This document shows, one piece after another, positions 37,325-49,328 of a stretch of 64,000 bases of DNA (position 1 is the stretch's first letter; the number at the start of each line of letters is the position of its first letter). The stretch lies in the NCBI GenBank assembly GCA_028456385.1, contig JALNQF010000021.1:1-64000 (forward strand), written 5' to 3'. The stretch is from Ophiosphaerella korrae. Lineage: Eukaryota; Ascomycota; Dothideomycetes; Pleosporales; Phaeosphaeriaceae. The notes below the pieces were generated by a model, which searched no databases, had not been told where the DNA came from, and worked only from the letters and a program-made list of their open reading frames with translations. Both the position numbers and the translations under genes were made by a program.

Positions 37325-37902
37325 GCTGAATATGATATGTTGAAGGCGCAGGTAGATTCAAGGTGGTGTAGTGGCTTCCTGCCAGTTGCAGCTGCTTTGC
37401 AGATGCCGCTCGGTTTGATTCAGGGTGAGTAGAAAGACTTGATAACGCTCGGTGAGTGGAGCGGCGAAAGAGGATTTCGCTCTTGTATATGAGGGGGGAG
37501 AGTTTGGCTGGTCATCAGTTCACTACCAAAATGTTTGGAGGTTGAGCTAGGTCGCCGCATATCACGTGCTCTTGCGATAGCTTCGTGGAGCGCTAACCGT
37601 TTTAGTGCATTTGCGCAGAAGGCATCCATGGAAATTCACTTATGCAACTAGAGTCTTTAGTGCGGGTGTTTTGAGGAAAGACTATCATAAATATGTATTG
37701 GGCATTATACCTTTGTGCTCCAGATTGCCACAAACTTTTCCACCAAGTGACTATGTTTCGAAACACTTCAAAGGTCAAAAGACATGGATCATGATATCAT
37801 ATAAATACATAGAGAACCCAGTATACGCCGCCCAATAATACCGAATAATTTGCTCCCATATTACGGTTTTTTACCAACCAAATCTGCTATAATTTATTCC
37901 TC
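37325..37902. other. Intergenic, PRP6 promoter
   Basis: 578 bp with no gene seen. It carries the PRP6 promoter and the 3' end of the next minus-strand gene. Confidence 0.5.
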
Positions 37903-38650
37903 TCATGTCGAAGTTCGCGTTGGCTGCGACAACTGAAGTGCAGCCATAGGTGGTAGCTGTGGTAATGGAGGAACTGCGTCTTTGTTCATCTCCGATTTCA
38001 AGTCTTTGCCACTATGACATGTTAATATATCGTCATCATCCATGAATTCAAACTCACCTCTTGGACTTTCTCAACCTCCCACCTATCCACTGCTTGAGAC
38101 TTCTGCTCGTCGAAGGTCTCTCCTGGGCTTTTGCGCGGACACCGTCAGCCCTTGACACACTGCTTCGTTGGCTGTTTGGACTAAAGTGAGATTGCGAGGC
38201 TTCCGTTTCTGTATCGTCATCCTCATCATTCAACGGGGGTGCCCATCTTTCAGTGTCCCCATTGACAACAACAAACCACCCAAGCTTCTCTCCTGGGGCG
38301 ATCTTGTCACGCAAATCTGCAATGGCCGCCCATTGATCTTCCGCTACTCCACATCCTCGCAATTCATCCACATCAACGCCCAGTTTGACATCGTGTACTT
38401 GGTCACACACATAGGCGTAGGGTTGATCTTTGGCAGTCAGATCTTCAGGATCGTATTGCTCGATGAAACGCAGGCTGGGCAATTGCTTCATCTCGTTTGG
38501 CCATTGTTGTTTGAAGTTTTCTATCATGCATGCGGTGGTGGCAGGTGCCATGAGCCATTCCGGTGCAGCATCGTCGATGTTTTGCAGAATAACGTGGATG
38601 CGAATCTGTGCTCGCGGCCACCGGAAACCGTGAACAACCCAGGTAGGCAT
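37903..38650 (-). CDS. Conserved Pezizomycotina protein of unknown function (HGFRWPR motif)
   Basis: The N-terminus MPTWVVHGFRWPRAQIRIHV is typical of a small conserved filamentous-fungal family that I know only as hypothetical. The ordered part is residues 1-145 (IEQYDPEDL, VKLGVDVDELRG, PGEKLGWFVVVNGDTERWAPP). After it comes an acidic, then a Ser/Arg-rich tail. The simple frame stops at 38054 after GRLRKSKR, but this stop lies inside a GTGAGT donor. Splicing 38057-38012 adds a 36-codon exon ending at 37903, with a TTAAC-type branch site and TAG acceptor, giving 233 residues. I favour the spliced form. No motif shows the biochemical role. Confidence 0.7.
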
Positions 38651-39245
38651 TTCGGATATTGGCCAAGATATGGCTTAAGTTAACTTCTGGAGGAGCAAGA
38701 TCAAGCCTCGATTCGTGTGTCACCAAAGGATGGTGTGATGTGCAGTTATTGAATGGCTGGGTTAAGTAATTATAGAAATATTTTTATTGAATTTGCTTTT
38801 TCAGCAGATCCTTGCGCTCGAGTCGTACATTGTCATACATAGAAGCAAGGTGGCTAGTGTCAAGTTGAAGTCTACGTAGGTCCGTGATGAGGAGGCTGGG
38901 ACCGCCTCGTACAGGGAATGGCTTAGCCTCACGCCTTACGTGTGAGATTCGAGAAATTAAGGCCAGCCGTCAGCCTCATAAACCTACGGTTACTGAAATA
39001 GTGAGAATATGATGAAACAAGAATTCAATCAGGTTGCGGGGGTAATGTGTGAGGTTCACTGTGATATGCCTGTGATCAACGGGTGGTATGTGCACTTCCA
39101 CTAGGTTCAATGCTAATGCAAGTGCTCAATGCATCATCGTCTTGACTGGGATGCTGATGCCGAATCTCCTCCCCCTCAACACTTTCACGTTTCTTGACCC
39201 AGAATAGCGCATTCCATTGTGTTGATACGTCTTGCTCGTTTCAAC
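38651..39245. other. Intergenic between divergent genes
   Basis: 595 bp containing the promoters of the HGFRWPR protein (minus) and the Cir_N gene (plus). No gene, tRNA or repeat seen. Confidence 0.5.
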
Positions 39246-40410
39246 ATGCCTCTGTACGTCTTCCTGCAACCAGGCGCGGTGCTTTGCCTCACTTGTCATA
39301 TACGCTGACGAGGTGATAGCCACCTACTAGGCAAAAAGGTGATACCCTCCATAGGACCTCCATTCAGAGCTTCAATACTAAGGTGCTTAGTCATGGAATG
39401 TCTACAACTCCGCCAATATTGCCCGTGTCAAGGCAGACGAGGAGGCCGCCGCCGCTCGCGAAGCTGCCGATGAGCAGCGTCTACAAGAGCTTGATGCTGC
39501 ACGTCGCGCTGCAATCCTACGGGGCCAAATACCTCCCCCGCTACCCGAAGAACTAGACAAGAAAAATCCAGGACATAAAAGGGGACGGGATGATCGTGGA
39601 CAAGACCGAAAGAGAAGAAAGCTTGCAGGGGAAGATGATACCGACATGGACATACGTCTAGCATCATCCAGATTCGCCCCAAAGGATGGCAAGGATGATG
39701 ACGCGAAGATCTTGAAGTTGCGAAATACTAAGATAGATGCCCCGTTGACCGACCATGCTGGCAACATTGACTTGTTTCCAGTAGATTTGAAGGAAGCGCT
39801 CAAAGACAAAAAGAATGCGGAGGCTGAGAAGGAAAAGCGGAAGAAAGAGCGCAGTTTCGAAGATCAGTATACAATGCGCTTCTCAAATGCGGCAGGCAAA
39901 CCCGGCCTAGAGAAGCCTTGGTACGCAACACGTCGAGAACCTGGCAAAGAAAATGAAGTTGATACTACCGCGCTGGATTTATCTGGATTCCAAGACAAAA
40001 ATGTGTGGGGGGACGAAGACCCGCGACGAAAGGAAAGAGAGCAGGCTCGTATAACATCCAACGACCCCTTCGCATTCATGCAACAAGCTCAAACGCAGCT
40101 CAAGAAATCGAAAGAAGAAAAGAGAAGATGGGCGGCAGAACGCGATCGTGAGCTGAGAGAGTTGCGAGCGACACAAGAGCGAGGCGACATAAGGAGTCGG
40201 CATCGCAAGCGAAGGAAGGAAGATGAAGATTGCGCTGAATCTCGCCGTGATAATGCCAAGATTGCGAAGGATAGCCATGGTTATAGACACAGAGACCGAA
40301 GCCGTAGTCGAGACAGGTTGACTCGTCATTCATCACATCGACACAAACTCAGGCGTAGTCGAAGCCGCAGCAGAGACCGCGATCGTGGAAGTCGGCGTGA
40401 GCGATCCTGA
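39246..40410 (+). CDS. Cir_N-domain RS-rich protein, LENG1-like, probable splicing-associated
   Basis: Joining 39246-39253, 39320-39338 and 39391-40410 gives 348 residues starting MPLHLLGKKSWNVYNSANIA, the hallmark of the CIR N-terminal domain found in LENG1 and related splicing proteins. The first exon has only 8 coding bases and the second only 19. Both are needed to restore the motif, and all phases close. An Ala/Glu-rich coiled coil follows (about residues 20-55), then a lysine-rich acidic middle. The C-terminus from about residue 300 is an Arg/Ser/Asp-rich tail (SRSRDR, RSRSRSRDRDRGSRRERS) as in SR-type nuclear proteins. Function in splicing is inferred from the family and the tail. Confidence 0.85.
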
Positions 40411-41032
40411 GATTCTCGAACTTGTGACAGCAGAAGCAAGAAAGCTTGCCATTGATGGGAAAAGACTAAAAAAGGCAACAATGGATTTTTGACTAATTCT
40501 ATCTCTAAGCATTTATTCGCAAAATCTGCGAGGCACCGAGTCCTTTTACGAAGCGCAGACGAATGCCGTATTGACGTTGCGATTGGGTTTAGGACGCCAC
40601 ATCAGAGAATAGTGGCTTGTAATAACAGTACCCTAAGTCATACAGACTCAGATTCCCTCGAGTTATCCCTCCTATACCTTACTTGAGTACATGTATCATG
40701 TTTTTTTTTTCGTGCCAACGAACGCAAGGGCTCATTTGAGAGCTTCCGACATCTGTGCTAAAAATGGCTAGCACTTCTAGCATATGACTTACCTTCAGCC
40801 TGACGTGCTAGTCACAATACAGTTACGCTGCCATATTTTCCCCTCAGCTGAATCTTGATGAGAATGCTTTCCCCTCTGATCTACAGTTCCCCGCATCTTG
40901 CTCACCAGGACGACATCTATATATAAGTAGTGTTGCACAACACTTCCTAGCTGTCCGCTTCATCGCTTCACCCTCAACACACACATTCCAGGTTCTTGAG
41001 TCTAACAGACAAGGACGAAGTTTGGGACTGAG
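40411..41032. other. Intergenic before the HET pseudogene
   Basis: 622 bp with no gene seen. A short T-run lies near 40,700, and a possible upstream region of the HET gene lies from 40,900. Confidence 0.5.
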
Positions 41033-43432
41033 ATGATCTGTCAAAGGTGCCGCACAAGGATCCAGGGCGCTCTCGATGCCGTTGATCTGCACTACTCTCA
41101 TAGTATGGCCTCGACAACTTTTGAGATACTCCACAAATCCCTGGGTGGCCTCTACCAGTCGGTCTTAGAAAACTGTTGGATCTGTTAGCAAGTTTGGACA
41201 TTCTTATCGGAGCTGAGAGATATTCTTCCTAAAGAAACTGGCAATTCCACAACTCATGTGGATCGCTCTCTGGCAACTTATAATACGCTAAACCCCATAG
41301 GAAATGGTCAACAGGAACCAATTCAAATATGTATTTCGCGTTCCAAAACGGAGGCTACTTTATTTCTGGATTCGATAGTATACGAATTCAGATTATCGTC
41401 TAAGGTCTTTCTCGTTCCCACAATGGAAGACGACAGGGATTTCCTGCTCCTATACGATCCAGTCTTGCAAGTGAAATTGAGTCTTCGGCTGGCACTTCCA
41501 AGTTATGGTATCACTGGGTTTCTAACTGCGCTAAAAACCACGCAAAAATGTCATAAGCTGGACTCCAAACCCCAAGCATTTATGCCTCACAGGCTGATTG
41601 AGATCCGCACTGATAAGGGCGAAGATAGTCTCAGTTGGAGGCTTGTCCACTCCAATGACACTGGCAAAGTCCCATATCTTACCCTGAGTCACTGTTGGGG
41701 CCTAACCAAACATACAAGTTTGGCAAAAATGAACTACTTTGATTATTCAAATTTTGCCACTTGCTTTGTGTTACCAAAAACCTTCATACACGCTATCAAA
41801 ATCACAGTATTTCTTGGCTTTCGCTTCACTTGGATCGATTCATTATGCATCATTCAATATGACCCCGAGGGCAGGAAAGAACAAGCATCCATGATGGGAG
41901 CAATCTACAAATTCGCATTTTGTAATATCGCTGCAGCATGGGCAGCAAACGGTAATGACGGCTGCTTTAATAAAAATAAGCCCAGAAGAATTAGGTTTCT
42001 TCACGAAGGAAGAAAATTAAAGCGGTACCATCTCAGTACTCGAGGACTCTACTCCGCCGACATTGCTAGAGCGCCAGTAAATACGCATGGCGGGTTGCCC
42101 AAGAACGTTGTCTGGCAAACAAACAAATAAGTTTTGCCAAGAATCAGGTATACTGGGATTGCCCAAAGCTTGTTGCATCTGAGCAGTTTCCCAAAGGTAT
42201 ACCGAAGCCTTTGTATCAGTTGCGATCCTTTGGCTGGGCGGTGCCACCGTCCGGAAAGCCAATTTTACGTTTCATTAATCAAACAGATCTGCATACGGCC
42301 TAGGCTGCATTGGTGGGATTTTATTTGAATTGTGGCTTTTCTAAGCTTTCTGATAAGCTTATTGCGCTTACTGGCTTAGCAGAAGAGATGCGAAACATAA
42401 CAGGTGATGTCTACCTTGCAGGATCATGGAAGAAAAATCTTCAAGAGCAGCTTTGCTAATCAACCAATATTCGGATGCGAAAAGGAGATCGTTTTAGGAT
42501 CCCGGCGTATCTAGCACCTTCATGGTCATGGGTGAGCGTGGATGCACCAATGATTTGTGACCGGTCTATTCTACTCCGGGATGGCGTTCAACCCCCGTTG
42601 CTGAAATCCTGGGTGTTTCCATCAGCTCAGAGCACTGGTCAGGACTACATAGTTTTGTACATCTCACTTAGTTTTGTGACGAATCGCTATATGCATGGAG
42701 GTGGAACTAGGATGTGACATAGTCGGTTACTTAAGTGATGGATGCCAAGAGCTCGAGGTCATAGATCTAGAAGACGCTAACGAGCTGTTCAAATTAGACC
42801 TGGGCTTTGAATTCTGTTGGGACAAAAGCATGGCTGGCCCCGAGGCAGGTACAGCAAAGTGGCAATATTTCCGCCAGATGAGATGCGTAATCCGGAGACT
42901 GAGCGATCCGAAGATTCAGGGTCCCCCTTGTTGAGCAGGCTAGCGCGACGATCACGAGCACACAACACGCTGGATCGGCTAGAGCGCGCCACTCAGCTAT
43001 GAGAACAAAGGGATCGTGAAAGAGCGCCGGATAGGTATATCTCAGAGGCCCCGAGCATAGAGAGACAGAGGGCAATCAATCAATTCTATCCATCCTTTTG
43101 ATCACATGAATCATCGAGTGACTATCAAATCTGACAATTTCCTAGAAGGCAGAAATGGTGAATTCCTCTGCATGTTCTTGAGTGTCGGACATGAAACTTC
43201 ACTGGGGCGCGGCTTGATATTGAGAAAAATGCCCGAAGGGCCGAACAAAGGCGCCTACGTCAGAATGGGTGTATTTGAAGAGAATCATCAAACTCATTCT
43301 TCCTTCATCCGTCGGCTAGTGACTACGAGACTTGAAGGCGTATTCAATGAGCTCTTCAAGACGGAAGCCTTGATGATACTTATTTGGCCTATTTTACCCA
43401 CACTGTCACTATCAATTAAGGTAAAGAGATAG
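41033..43432 (+). pseudogene. Broken HET-domain (heterokaryon incompatibility) gene
   Basis: HET-domain proteins trigger cell death when unlike hyphae fuse. The start at 41033 (MICQRC) leads into a typical N-terminus. The HET core is plain: TLSHCWG near 41,680, then FTWIDSLCIIQ near 41,830 and an MGAIYKFAFCNIAAAWA segment. The frame is broken by a TAG at 41,186-41,188, a one-base loss near 42,090 inside the NTRGW-type motif, frame breaks near 42,290 and 42,326, and a TAA at 42,457-42,459. Recognisable HET C-terminal pieces continue in changing frames (DKLIALTGLAEEM, APSWSWVSVDAP), and a last piece at 43,106-43,432 (GRGLILRKMPEGPNKGAY) fits the family's end. None of these breaks looks like an intron, so the gene is non-functional in this strain. 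Confidence 0.85.
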
Positions 43433-43682
43433 CTAGCTACTGAGTCAAATACGGGGAAAGATCTATGTGCTGTAGTTCAAGAAAGCAAGGTGACGCGAAT
43501 TTTTTATTATTATTCACTACAAATTATAGTATGCCAGTTGAGAAAATTCATAGGGTAGAATGAAATAACAGGCAGAATTGCTGACGTGTTCGTGCCAACA
43601 ATCAGTCTTTTGCCGATGGTAGTGCTTTTTGACACAGTAAGGTTGTTTATGCACATTCAAAACCAAAACCTCATGTGAGAGT

Positions 43683-43706
43683 ATCAATCAATCAATCAAT
43701 CAATCA
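43683..43706 (+). repeat. ATCA tetranucleotide microsatellite
   Basis: About six tandem ATCA units. Confidence 0.85.
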
Positions 43707-43781
43707 GACAACAAAGTCCAGATGGAGCCCATGCTGTGGTATGCTAAGCTATTTTGGGACCTATCTAAATCCTCAAGCTTG

Positions 43782-43807
43782 AAAAAAAAAAAAAAAAAAA
43801 AAAAAAA
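43782..43807 (+). repeat. A26 homopolymer
   Basis: Twenty-six consecutive A. Could be a decayed retroposed poly-A tail, but no element is seen beside it. Confidence 0.8.
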
Positions 43808-44323
43808 TCTCCCCGACTCTTCAAAAGTTCAACAATTTCTCTAAACTGCTGAGAAGGTTTAGACAGGTGACTATGATCACCATATTGCTTGGCATTCATT
43901 GTATCTCTATCGAATTATTGAACATCTACCATGTCGATCGATCGGAATGGTGGGGTGCGGCAACGGAATGCGCGGGGAAATCTTGAGGGAGTATATGTAC
44001 CTGTCTATGTACCTGTGCATAATTTATAGGAAAACGAGTTCCCATGTGCCGTGCGTTGCTTCGTGTGACAGACACGCTGTCAGAGCAACGCCACAGTTCA
44101 ATCCGTCAGCTTGAGTGAACACGAAAAAGTGTCAAACGTGCCAATTTTTCCCCGAAGCCATATTGAAACACCATCCGCTGGAGTGATCGCAGCTATTCTT
44201 CGGATTCCATACTCTAGTGTAGTCACCATCTTTCCATGTAATGTCGCCCGGAAACTCGGATTCCCTATCTGTTTTAGCCATGTATAATTGATTCACTGTT
44301 AGTGGCGCTATATTCTCCATGTC

Positions 44324-44347
44324 CACACACACACACACACACACACA
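44324..44347 (+). repeat. CA dinucleotide microsatellite
   Basis: About eleven to twelve CA units. Confidence 0.85.
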
Positions 44348-44697
44348 TCAGCACGACCGCAGCACATCCTTCATCATCACCATCTCCCCCTTTCATCATA
44401 ATCACCACAACAGAACTCCACCCCCACAAAACGTCACCCAGACCCAAAATCTAACCCCGAAAAAAGCTCTATAAATCGTGTGCGTCTACTCCACACAAGC
44501 CGAAAACATGCGCGCCCACACATCACACTGTACCACACTACGCTATCCTACAAATTTTGCACACGGCAGCAAACCACGTCCCAAAAAAAAAAAAGCCTTA
44601 GGGTATACTACAGCTAACGAAGATACCGTCCTTGTGCCTTTCACTTCACTCCTGCTCCTCCCGGTCGTTCACTACACTGTCACTGCCACTATTACTA

Positions 44698-47600
44698 CTA
44701 CTCCTCCTCCGCACCCCCCTCATCAACCCCATCAACAACCTCCTCCCGCGCTCCACCATCCCCACACTCGTGAATAATGCGCTTCCAGCCAAGCGCCTCG
44801 TCTGCATCTTTGACGTACTCGATGGTCGGGAAGTAGTGTTCATTCTTCTTCATAGTGGCGACCCAAGGGACGTTATCGAAGGTCATGACTTTGAGGCGGA
44901 AGTACTCGTTGTCTGCAATCTTCTTGACTTCGGAGAGGAAAGTGTTGAGATCCGGGGTGGGGACGTTGTTGACGTGGGTGAGGAAATTAGTTGGGGCGAG
45001 CTGGGGTGGGGTTAGAATGGGTTGTGAAAGGGGAGATTTTTTTTTTTTTTTTTGGGGGGGGGGGGTTGAACTTACACCGTACATGTAGGCTGGGGAGCCG
45101 CGGGCTCGGCTAGAGATATAGACGTCGGAGTGGATCTTGCTGATTTGTTGGCGGACGGCTTGGTGGGGGCGGTGGAGGGTGGCGCCGCAGAAACTGACCA
45201 TGCGGTCTGTTTCGAGATCTTCGGTCGCGACGGTAAGAACTTTGATAGTCTTTTCTTCGCGTTTGCGGACGATAACGGCTTCGAGGAAATCATTGTTGCA
45301 CATGACATCTAGGTCTGGTGATCGGGTGACAAGTTTGCCATTTAGGGTGAGGAGAACATCGCCTTCTAGCAGACCGTCGCCGTGGCCAGAGTCGATCTTT
45401 CGAACCATGAAGAGCTGGTGTCGCTCTGGGTCGGCGTGCTCAGTCTTCTCAATCCATTCTTCGGAAACGCCCATGACGCGCGCCTGGCTCATCTGGACAG
45501 TCTGGAACTCAACGTTGAGAATGCGAAGCTTAGGCGTCTTGCCGCTCTTGATCTCGTTCAACACTGGTAGAAGATTGGGCGTGGCTAGGCCAAGGTGGTA
45601 CTCGACGTCCTTACCGCTATGCGAGGTACGTTCACCAAGGTAGGAAAGCCACAATGCTTGTACAGTGCCATCTTCGGCGATGAGGACTCCAGAGCCACTA
45701 TGTGAGGCTTGGTTTGTATCCACCGTGATAGCATCAAAGTTGGTAGCCCGGTAGCGTGGCGTAATGGCGCTGGCCGGAATGGCAACAGTAGTTATGTCAG
45801 TGACGACAGTCTTAGCCACAACAGGGCGGAAATTCTGATTGAGACCAAAGAAGATTGTCTCATCGCCCTTCTTGATGAAATCGACAGCGAACTTTGGGGT
45901 CTTTACAGGCGCATTTACAAGTGAAGGGTCGTACTTCACGATTGCATAATTTTGCAGTGGATGCATGAAGACAACCTTGGCATCGATGAAGATACTGTCA
46001 GCAATGATCAAGGAGATGTCGCAGAGGTCATAGGGCAGAATCGCTCTTGAGACAATGACAAAGCCTTGCTCAGCATCCACGACTAGGCCGTAGCCTTGCT
46101 TGCTTGTCTTGGGGAAGCCGTCAAGCTTGATTGGCATTGAGACATGTACTCGCACGAAGCCGCGAACAATGTCCACAGCTTCAGGGTACTTTGAGCTCAT
46201 TTTGACAAAGTTTGCACGTCTAGATATAGCCGGCACAGCTGGGATTGGGTCTGCAATGGGCTTGAAGTCCCACAGGCCTGTAACGTCATTACGTGTTGCT
46301 ATCCGAATCTTTGCATGCCAGTGCCTGTCGACAGCAGTAATGCTGGTATTAGCAGTGTGCAGGTCGCGGAGATGCTTGTACCGGATGACAATTCGCTTGC
46401 GGTCGGGTATCATTTTCATTACTTCGATGAAAGCATCTAGATTTGGTGTAGGCTGGTTGTCAACTTCTTGTATCAACCACCCTGACGCATATCCGTCGGC
46501 AAATCTAAATGAGCCTGATGCCTCACAGACATACACTCCGGCATCTTTTAACGAAATGGCATAAAGACGGGCTTGCTGATACGACAGGTCATGGAAAGAG
46601 GCTCCTGCTACCGACACAAACCTGTCGGGGGTGATGTCGTGGAGATTGCCGACTTCGAGTTCAACCTCCATGTTCTCTCCAGCGCGTTGTATGGTTACGG
46701 AGATGGGCTTGCCAACATGGTCATCCAGTATCGAGTCCAGACGCACGAATTGTGTGATGAACTCGCCATTGACCTTGATCAGCAGATCGCCTTCTTCGAC
46801 CTTGGTGGATGCAGGGCCTTGAGGAAGAACGACTTCAGCGACAAGCATGCCCGTCTCTTTCGGAAACTGAGTACGCACAGCCTTCTCCAAGTCTGACGAC
46901 AAGCCCAAGCGCCGACACTCGTCAAATGGCTTGAGTATCCACTGCGTCTGAATGGTGCCACGCGAGACGTGTTCGCCGCGCCGAACGAGTTCCAGTGCTC
47001 GGAGTGGTCGATCAAGAGGCAGGAAGTAGTCGGTTGCTGCGCCATCCGCTCTTCCGCCGGCTTGCAAGGCTACAGCGAAACCGTCTCGATTCACAACAGG
47101 ACTGCCAGAACTGCCACCACTTGCTGCAGCCGCGGCCTGGATGTAGTTTGTATTGAAATCCGAGTATCCCTCGCCATATTCGGGTGCATTGCGGTCCAAG
47201 CGACTGATGACACCGGACAAGATACTGAGCTTCTCGCCCGCATCGTTTCCGACCACGCGGATCTCGACGCCGACCTTGGCGCAGTCGGGCCGCAATTGCA
47301 GGGCGGAGACGGCCATGTACTTGATAACCTTGGGGTCGAAGCGGAGGATGCCAAAGTCGTGGACGGGGTCGCGGTAGACGGGGTAGACATCGCACTCTTC
47401 GTGGTTGTCGAATATGCAGTAGCCGATGAATGGACCCGCACCGACAACGTGCCTGTTGGTCAGGATGTAGCCCTTGTCGGCGTCGACGACGAAGCCAGTA
47501 GCCTCGGAGGAGATGGCCGGGTCGGTGTCGAACGAGCAGGTCTGGCAGAAGTGGATCGACACAACGCTCCTGACGACACCCTCAATCGTCTTCTGCCACT

Positions 47601-47829
47601 CGGCAGTGTCGTGCACGGCACCCGCGACGGGGGCGGCCAGAGGCTCGTCGAGGCTGTAGACGCTGCGCACGTCGTCCATGGCTTCGAGGTCGGGAGACTT
47701 GGGCACGCCGTTGCGGGTGTGTGCGTCTGTCTCGGGCTTGATCTGTTTCATTGGCCGGTCGGCTGATGGGGATGATGGTGGTTGTTTCCGTTTGCTGCGA
47801 GCGTCTGAGGCCGTGCCATTCTGGTCCAT
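44698..47829 (-). CDS. NMA111: Nuclear HtrA-like serine protease NMA111
   Basis: NMA111 is a nuclear serine protease of the HtrA/DegP family linked in yeast to apoptosis-like death and lipid homeostasis. The start at 47829 (MDQNGTASD) gives 1018 residues after splicing, close to the yeast protein of 997. A basic nuclear-localisation-like stretch (RSKRKQP) follows. The protease domain has His127 (TNRHVVG), Asp158 ([10 protein letters not shown]) and Ser241 (GGSSGSPV), in the expected order. Two PDZ-like regions and a degenerate second protease half follow, as usual for this family. One intron (45075-45001, 75 bp) joins YMYG to LAPTNFLTH. It is a multiple of three with no stop. An upstream frame extension to 48204 is rejected for lack of family similarity. 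Confidence 0.93.
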   Translation of the reverse strand: MDQNGTASDARSKRKQPPSSPSADRPMKQIKPETDAHTRNGVPKSPDLEAMDDVRSVYSLDEPLAAPVAGAVHDTAEWQKTIEGVVRSVVSIHFCQTCSFDTDPAISSEATGFVVDADKGYILTNRHVVGAGPFIGYCIFDNHEECDVYPVYRDPVHDFGILRFDPKVIKYMAVSALQLRPDCAKVGVEIRVVGNDAGEKLSILSGVISRLDRNAPEYGEGYSDFNTNYIQAAAAASGGSSGSPVVNRDGFAVALQAGGRADGAATDYFLPLDRPLRALELVRRGEHVSRGTIQTQWILKPFDECRRLGLSSDLEKAVRTQFPKETGMLVAEVVLPQGPASTKVEEGDLLIKVNGEFITQFVRLDSILDDHVGKPISVTIQRAGENMEVELEVGNLHDITPDRFVSVAGASFHDLSYQQARLYAISLKDAGVYVCEASGSFRFADGYASGWLIQEVDNQPTPNLDAFIEVMKMIPDRKRIVIRYKHLRDLHTANTSITAVDRHWHAKIRIATRNDVTGLWDFKPIADPIPAVPAISRRANFVKMSSKYPEAVDIVRGFVRVHVSMPIKLDGFPKTSKQGYGLVVDAEQGFVIVSRAILPYDLCDISLIIADSIFIDAKVVFMHPLQNYAIVKYDPSLVNAPVKTPKFAVDFIKKGDETIFFGLNQNFRPVVAKTVVTDITTVAIPASAITPRYRATNFDAITVDTNQASHSGSGVLIAEDGTVQALWLSYLGERTSHSGKDVEYHLGLATPNLLPVLNEIKSGKTPKLRILNVEFQTVQMSQARVMGVSEEWIEKTEHADPERHQLFMVRKIDSGHGDGLLEGDVLLTLNGKLVTRSPDLDVMCNNDFLEAVIVRKREEKTIKVLTVATEDLETDRMVSFCGATLHRPHQAVRQQISKIHSDVYISSRARGSPAYMYGVSSTPPPQKKKKKSPLSQPILTPPQLAPTNFLTHVNNVPTPDLNTFLSEVKKIADNEYFRLKVMTFDNVPWVATMKKNEHYFPTIEYVKDADEALGWKRIIHECGDGGAREEVVDGVDEGGAEEE
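45037..45065 (+). repeat. T17-G12 homopolymer pair inside the NMA111 intron
   Basis: Seventeen T followed by twelve G on the plus strand, within the only intron of NMA111. On the coding strand this is a C12-A17 run, which would read as a Pro/Lys stretch if the intron were kept. Confidence 0.85.
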
Positions 47830-49328
47830 GGGCGAAGGCAGGGTGGATAGGCGGCTGTGGCGGCTGGGAATAGGGGGACGTCGAAGAGAGGTCAAGGTGA
47901 ATGCGAGCGGCCGTTGGGCGGAGGAATGTGCCGCTATGGGTGAAGGCGATCGAGGGAAACTTCTGCTGCAGACGGCGAGAGATGCGCGGCCAAGCAGGTG
48001 CATGCCAATCAAGACACGCAGTGGGGGTACAGTGCAGCAGGCAGACAGACAGGCAACAGCGGCTCGCTCACAACCCCTCGGCGGCGAAAGAGTAACGGCA
48101 GAATTGGAGGGCACAGAACGCTTCTCTCGAGTCTTGGTGCAGGGCGTTCCTGGAGAGCCCTGCACCTGCATCCGCCTGCATCGCGCCCCGGACCCCGGCA
48201 CCATGTCGCGAACCCATCGTCATTGTCTTTGCCTCATCCCTGTGCCTGTGCCAAGGCCTCACCCCTTGCTATGTTTGCTTTTGCCTGCAGCATCACAGTC
48301 ACGCCGAAGAAAGAGATGTGATTGAGCAGACTCATCATCGCGGCCGCTGTGCAATCATGACTCGGACGGCCCTCATCAAGACATGGCGTCCATCAAAACC
48401 GCCACTGGCTCTCGCTACGCACGGCTGCCACTCTCACGCGCCAGCACTAGGCGTCGTCCTGAATCTCCTCCTGCCCTCGTTCTCGCAGAGGACAATGAGC
48501 CACGCAACCTATGCTTGATGAGAATCTGGAGCCAACGTGTCGAGACTCGGCCGTGTTTACCTTTTCAGCATCAGATCAAGCAGCACCCGCTTGCGCCTGT
48601 CTTGTTTGGCGTGCTGTTTGCGTTGTCGCCCATGTTGATATCACGTAGATCTCGGTTTGGTTGCGGTGTGGTGGGAGTAGGAAAGCGAAGTCAGGACAGA
48701 TCAAGAGTTTATTTTGTTCCTGGGTGAGGAGATGACGGCACTCCCAGTTCACTTTCACCTCATGCATACACGCACGTATTGAGGCATTTTAGTGATGTAA
48801 GGAGGGAGGGGTGGAGTGAAAGGAGGTCGTACGTCACCCAGGAATCTTGGAAATATACAAAGATCAGTTTAGGAGTATAGGCGGATAGAGGTCACCTAAA
48901 TCAGATACTATATCTACACTCAAAGTATCGCACGAGATTGAACCGAGCGCATATTTTACGGTAATCTCGCTTTTTCCCGAATTTGTCATGCATCTCTAGT
49001 AATATTGACATAATTTCTCCTTCAAAATAACAACGCAGGAGGCAGTGTTTGTTTTCCTATGCATGTTTATATTCCCTGACCACAAGCTTCTAGTAGAACA
49101 ATGCTTTGCCAAGAGTAAGAGCAAATCTTTCTCAGGCTAGAATGAGTGAGTTGCGTGGGCTGTCGTCAATCCCAGTGAAGGTAACTGTTCAAGCCCAGCT
49201 CTATACAAGTCCATTTAATCTCAAACTCCCTCCTCTTCACAACCTACAAAGTCATCTCAGCTTTCGGTCTGCTTCGTGACCGCTGCACCATAAACATGGA
49301 TGAACGTGTGACGGAGGTAAACACTTCG
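47830..49328. other. Long gene-poor region upstream of NMA111
   Basis: About 1.5 kb. The NMA111 promoter is at the left. Open frames exist up to about 110 codons (for example 48,383-48,727) but show no recognisable domain and have arginine/proline-rich composition typical of chance frames. No tRNA seen. Confidence 0.5.

Larger units (their letters stand above)
43433..44697. other. Gene-poor stretch with simple repeats
   Basis: 1.26 kb without a supported gene. It holds an ATCA repeat (43,683-43,706), an A26 tract (43,782-43,807) and a CA repeat (44,324-44,347). The right part is the 3' flank of NMA111. Confidence 0.6.

Noticed and set aside
44324..44347. CA repeat as Z-DNA or telomere-like signal
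   Set aside because: Ordinary dinucleotide microsatellite. No TTAGGG-type telomeric repeat is present anywhere in the window.
47830..48204. Upstream extension of NMA111 by 125 codons
   Set aside because: The frame is open but Cys/Arg/Ser-rich, with no family similarity. The ATG at 47,829 gives the expected length and catalytic spacing.
47678..48325. 215-codon plus-strand frame at the start of NMA111
   Set aside because: Antisense to the NMA111 N-terminus and promoter, with no domain or codon pattern of its own.
48383..48727. 114-codon plus-strand frame in the gap upstream of NMA111
   Set aside because: No recognisable motif and chance-like composition. Could be an orphan gene, but nothing supports it.
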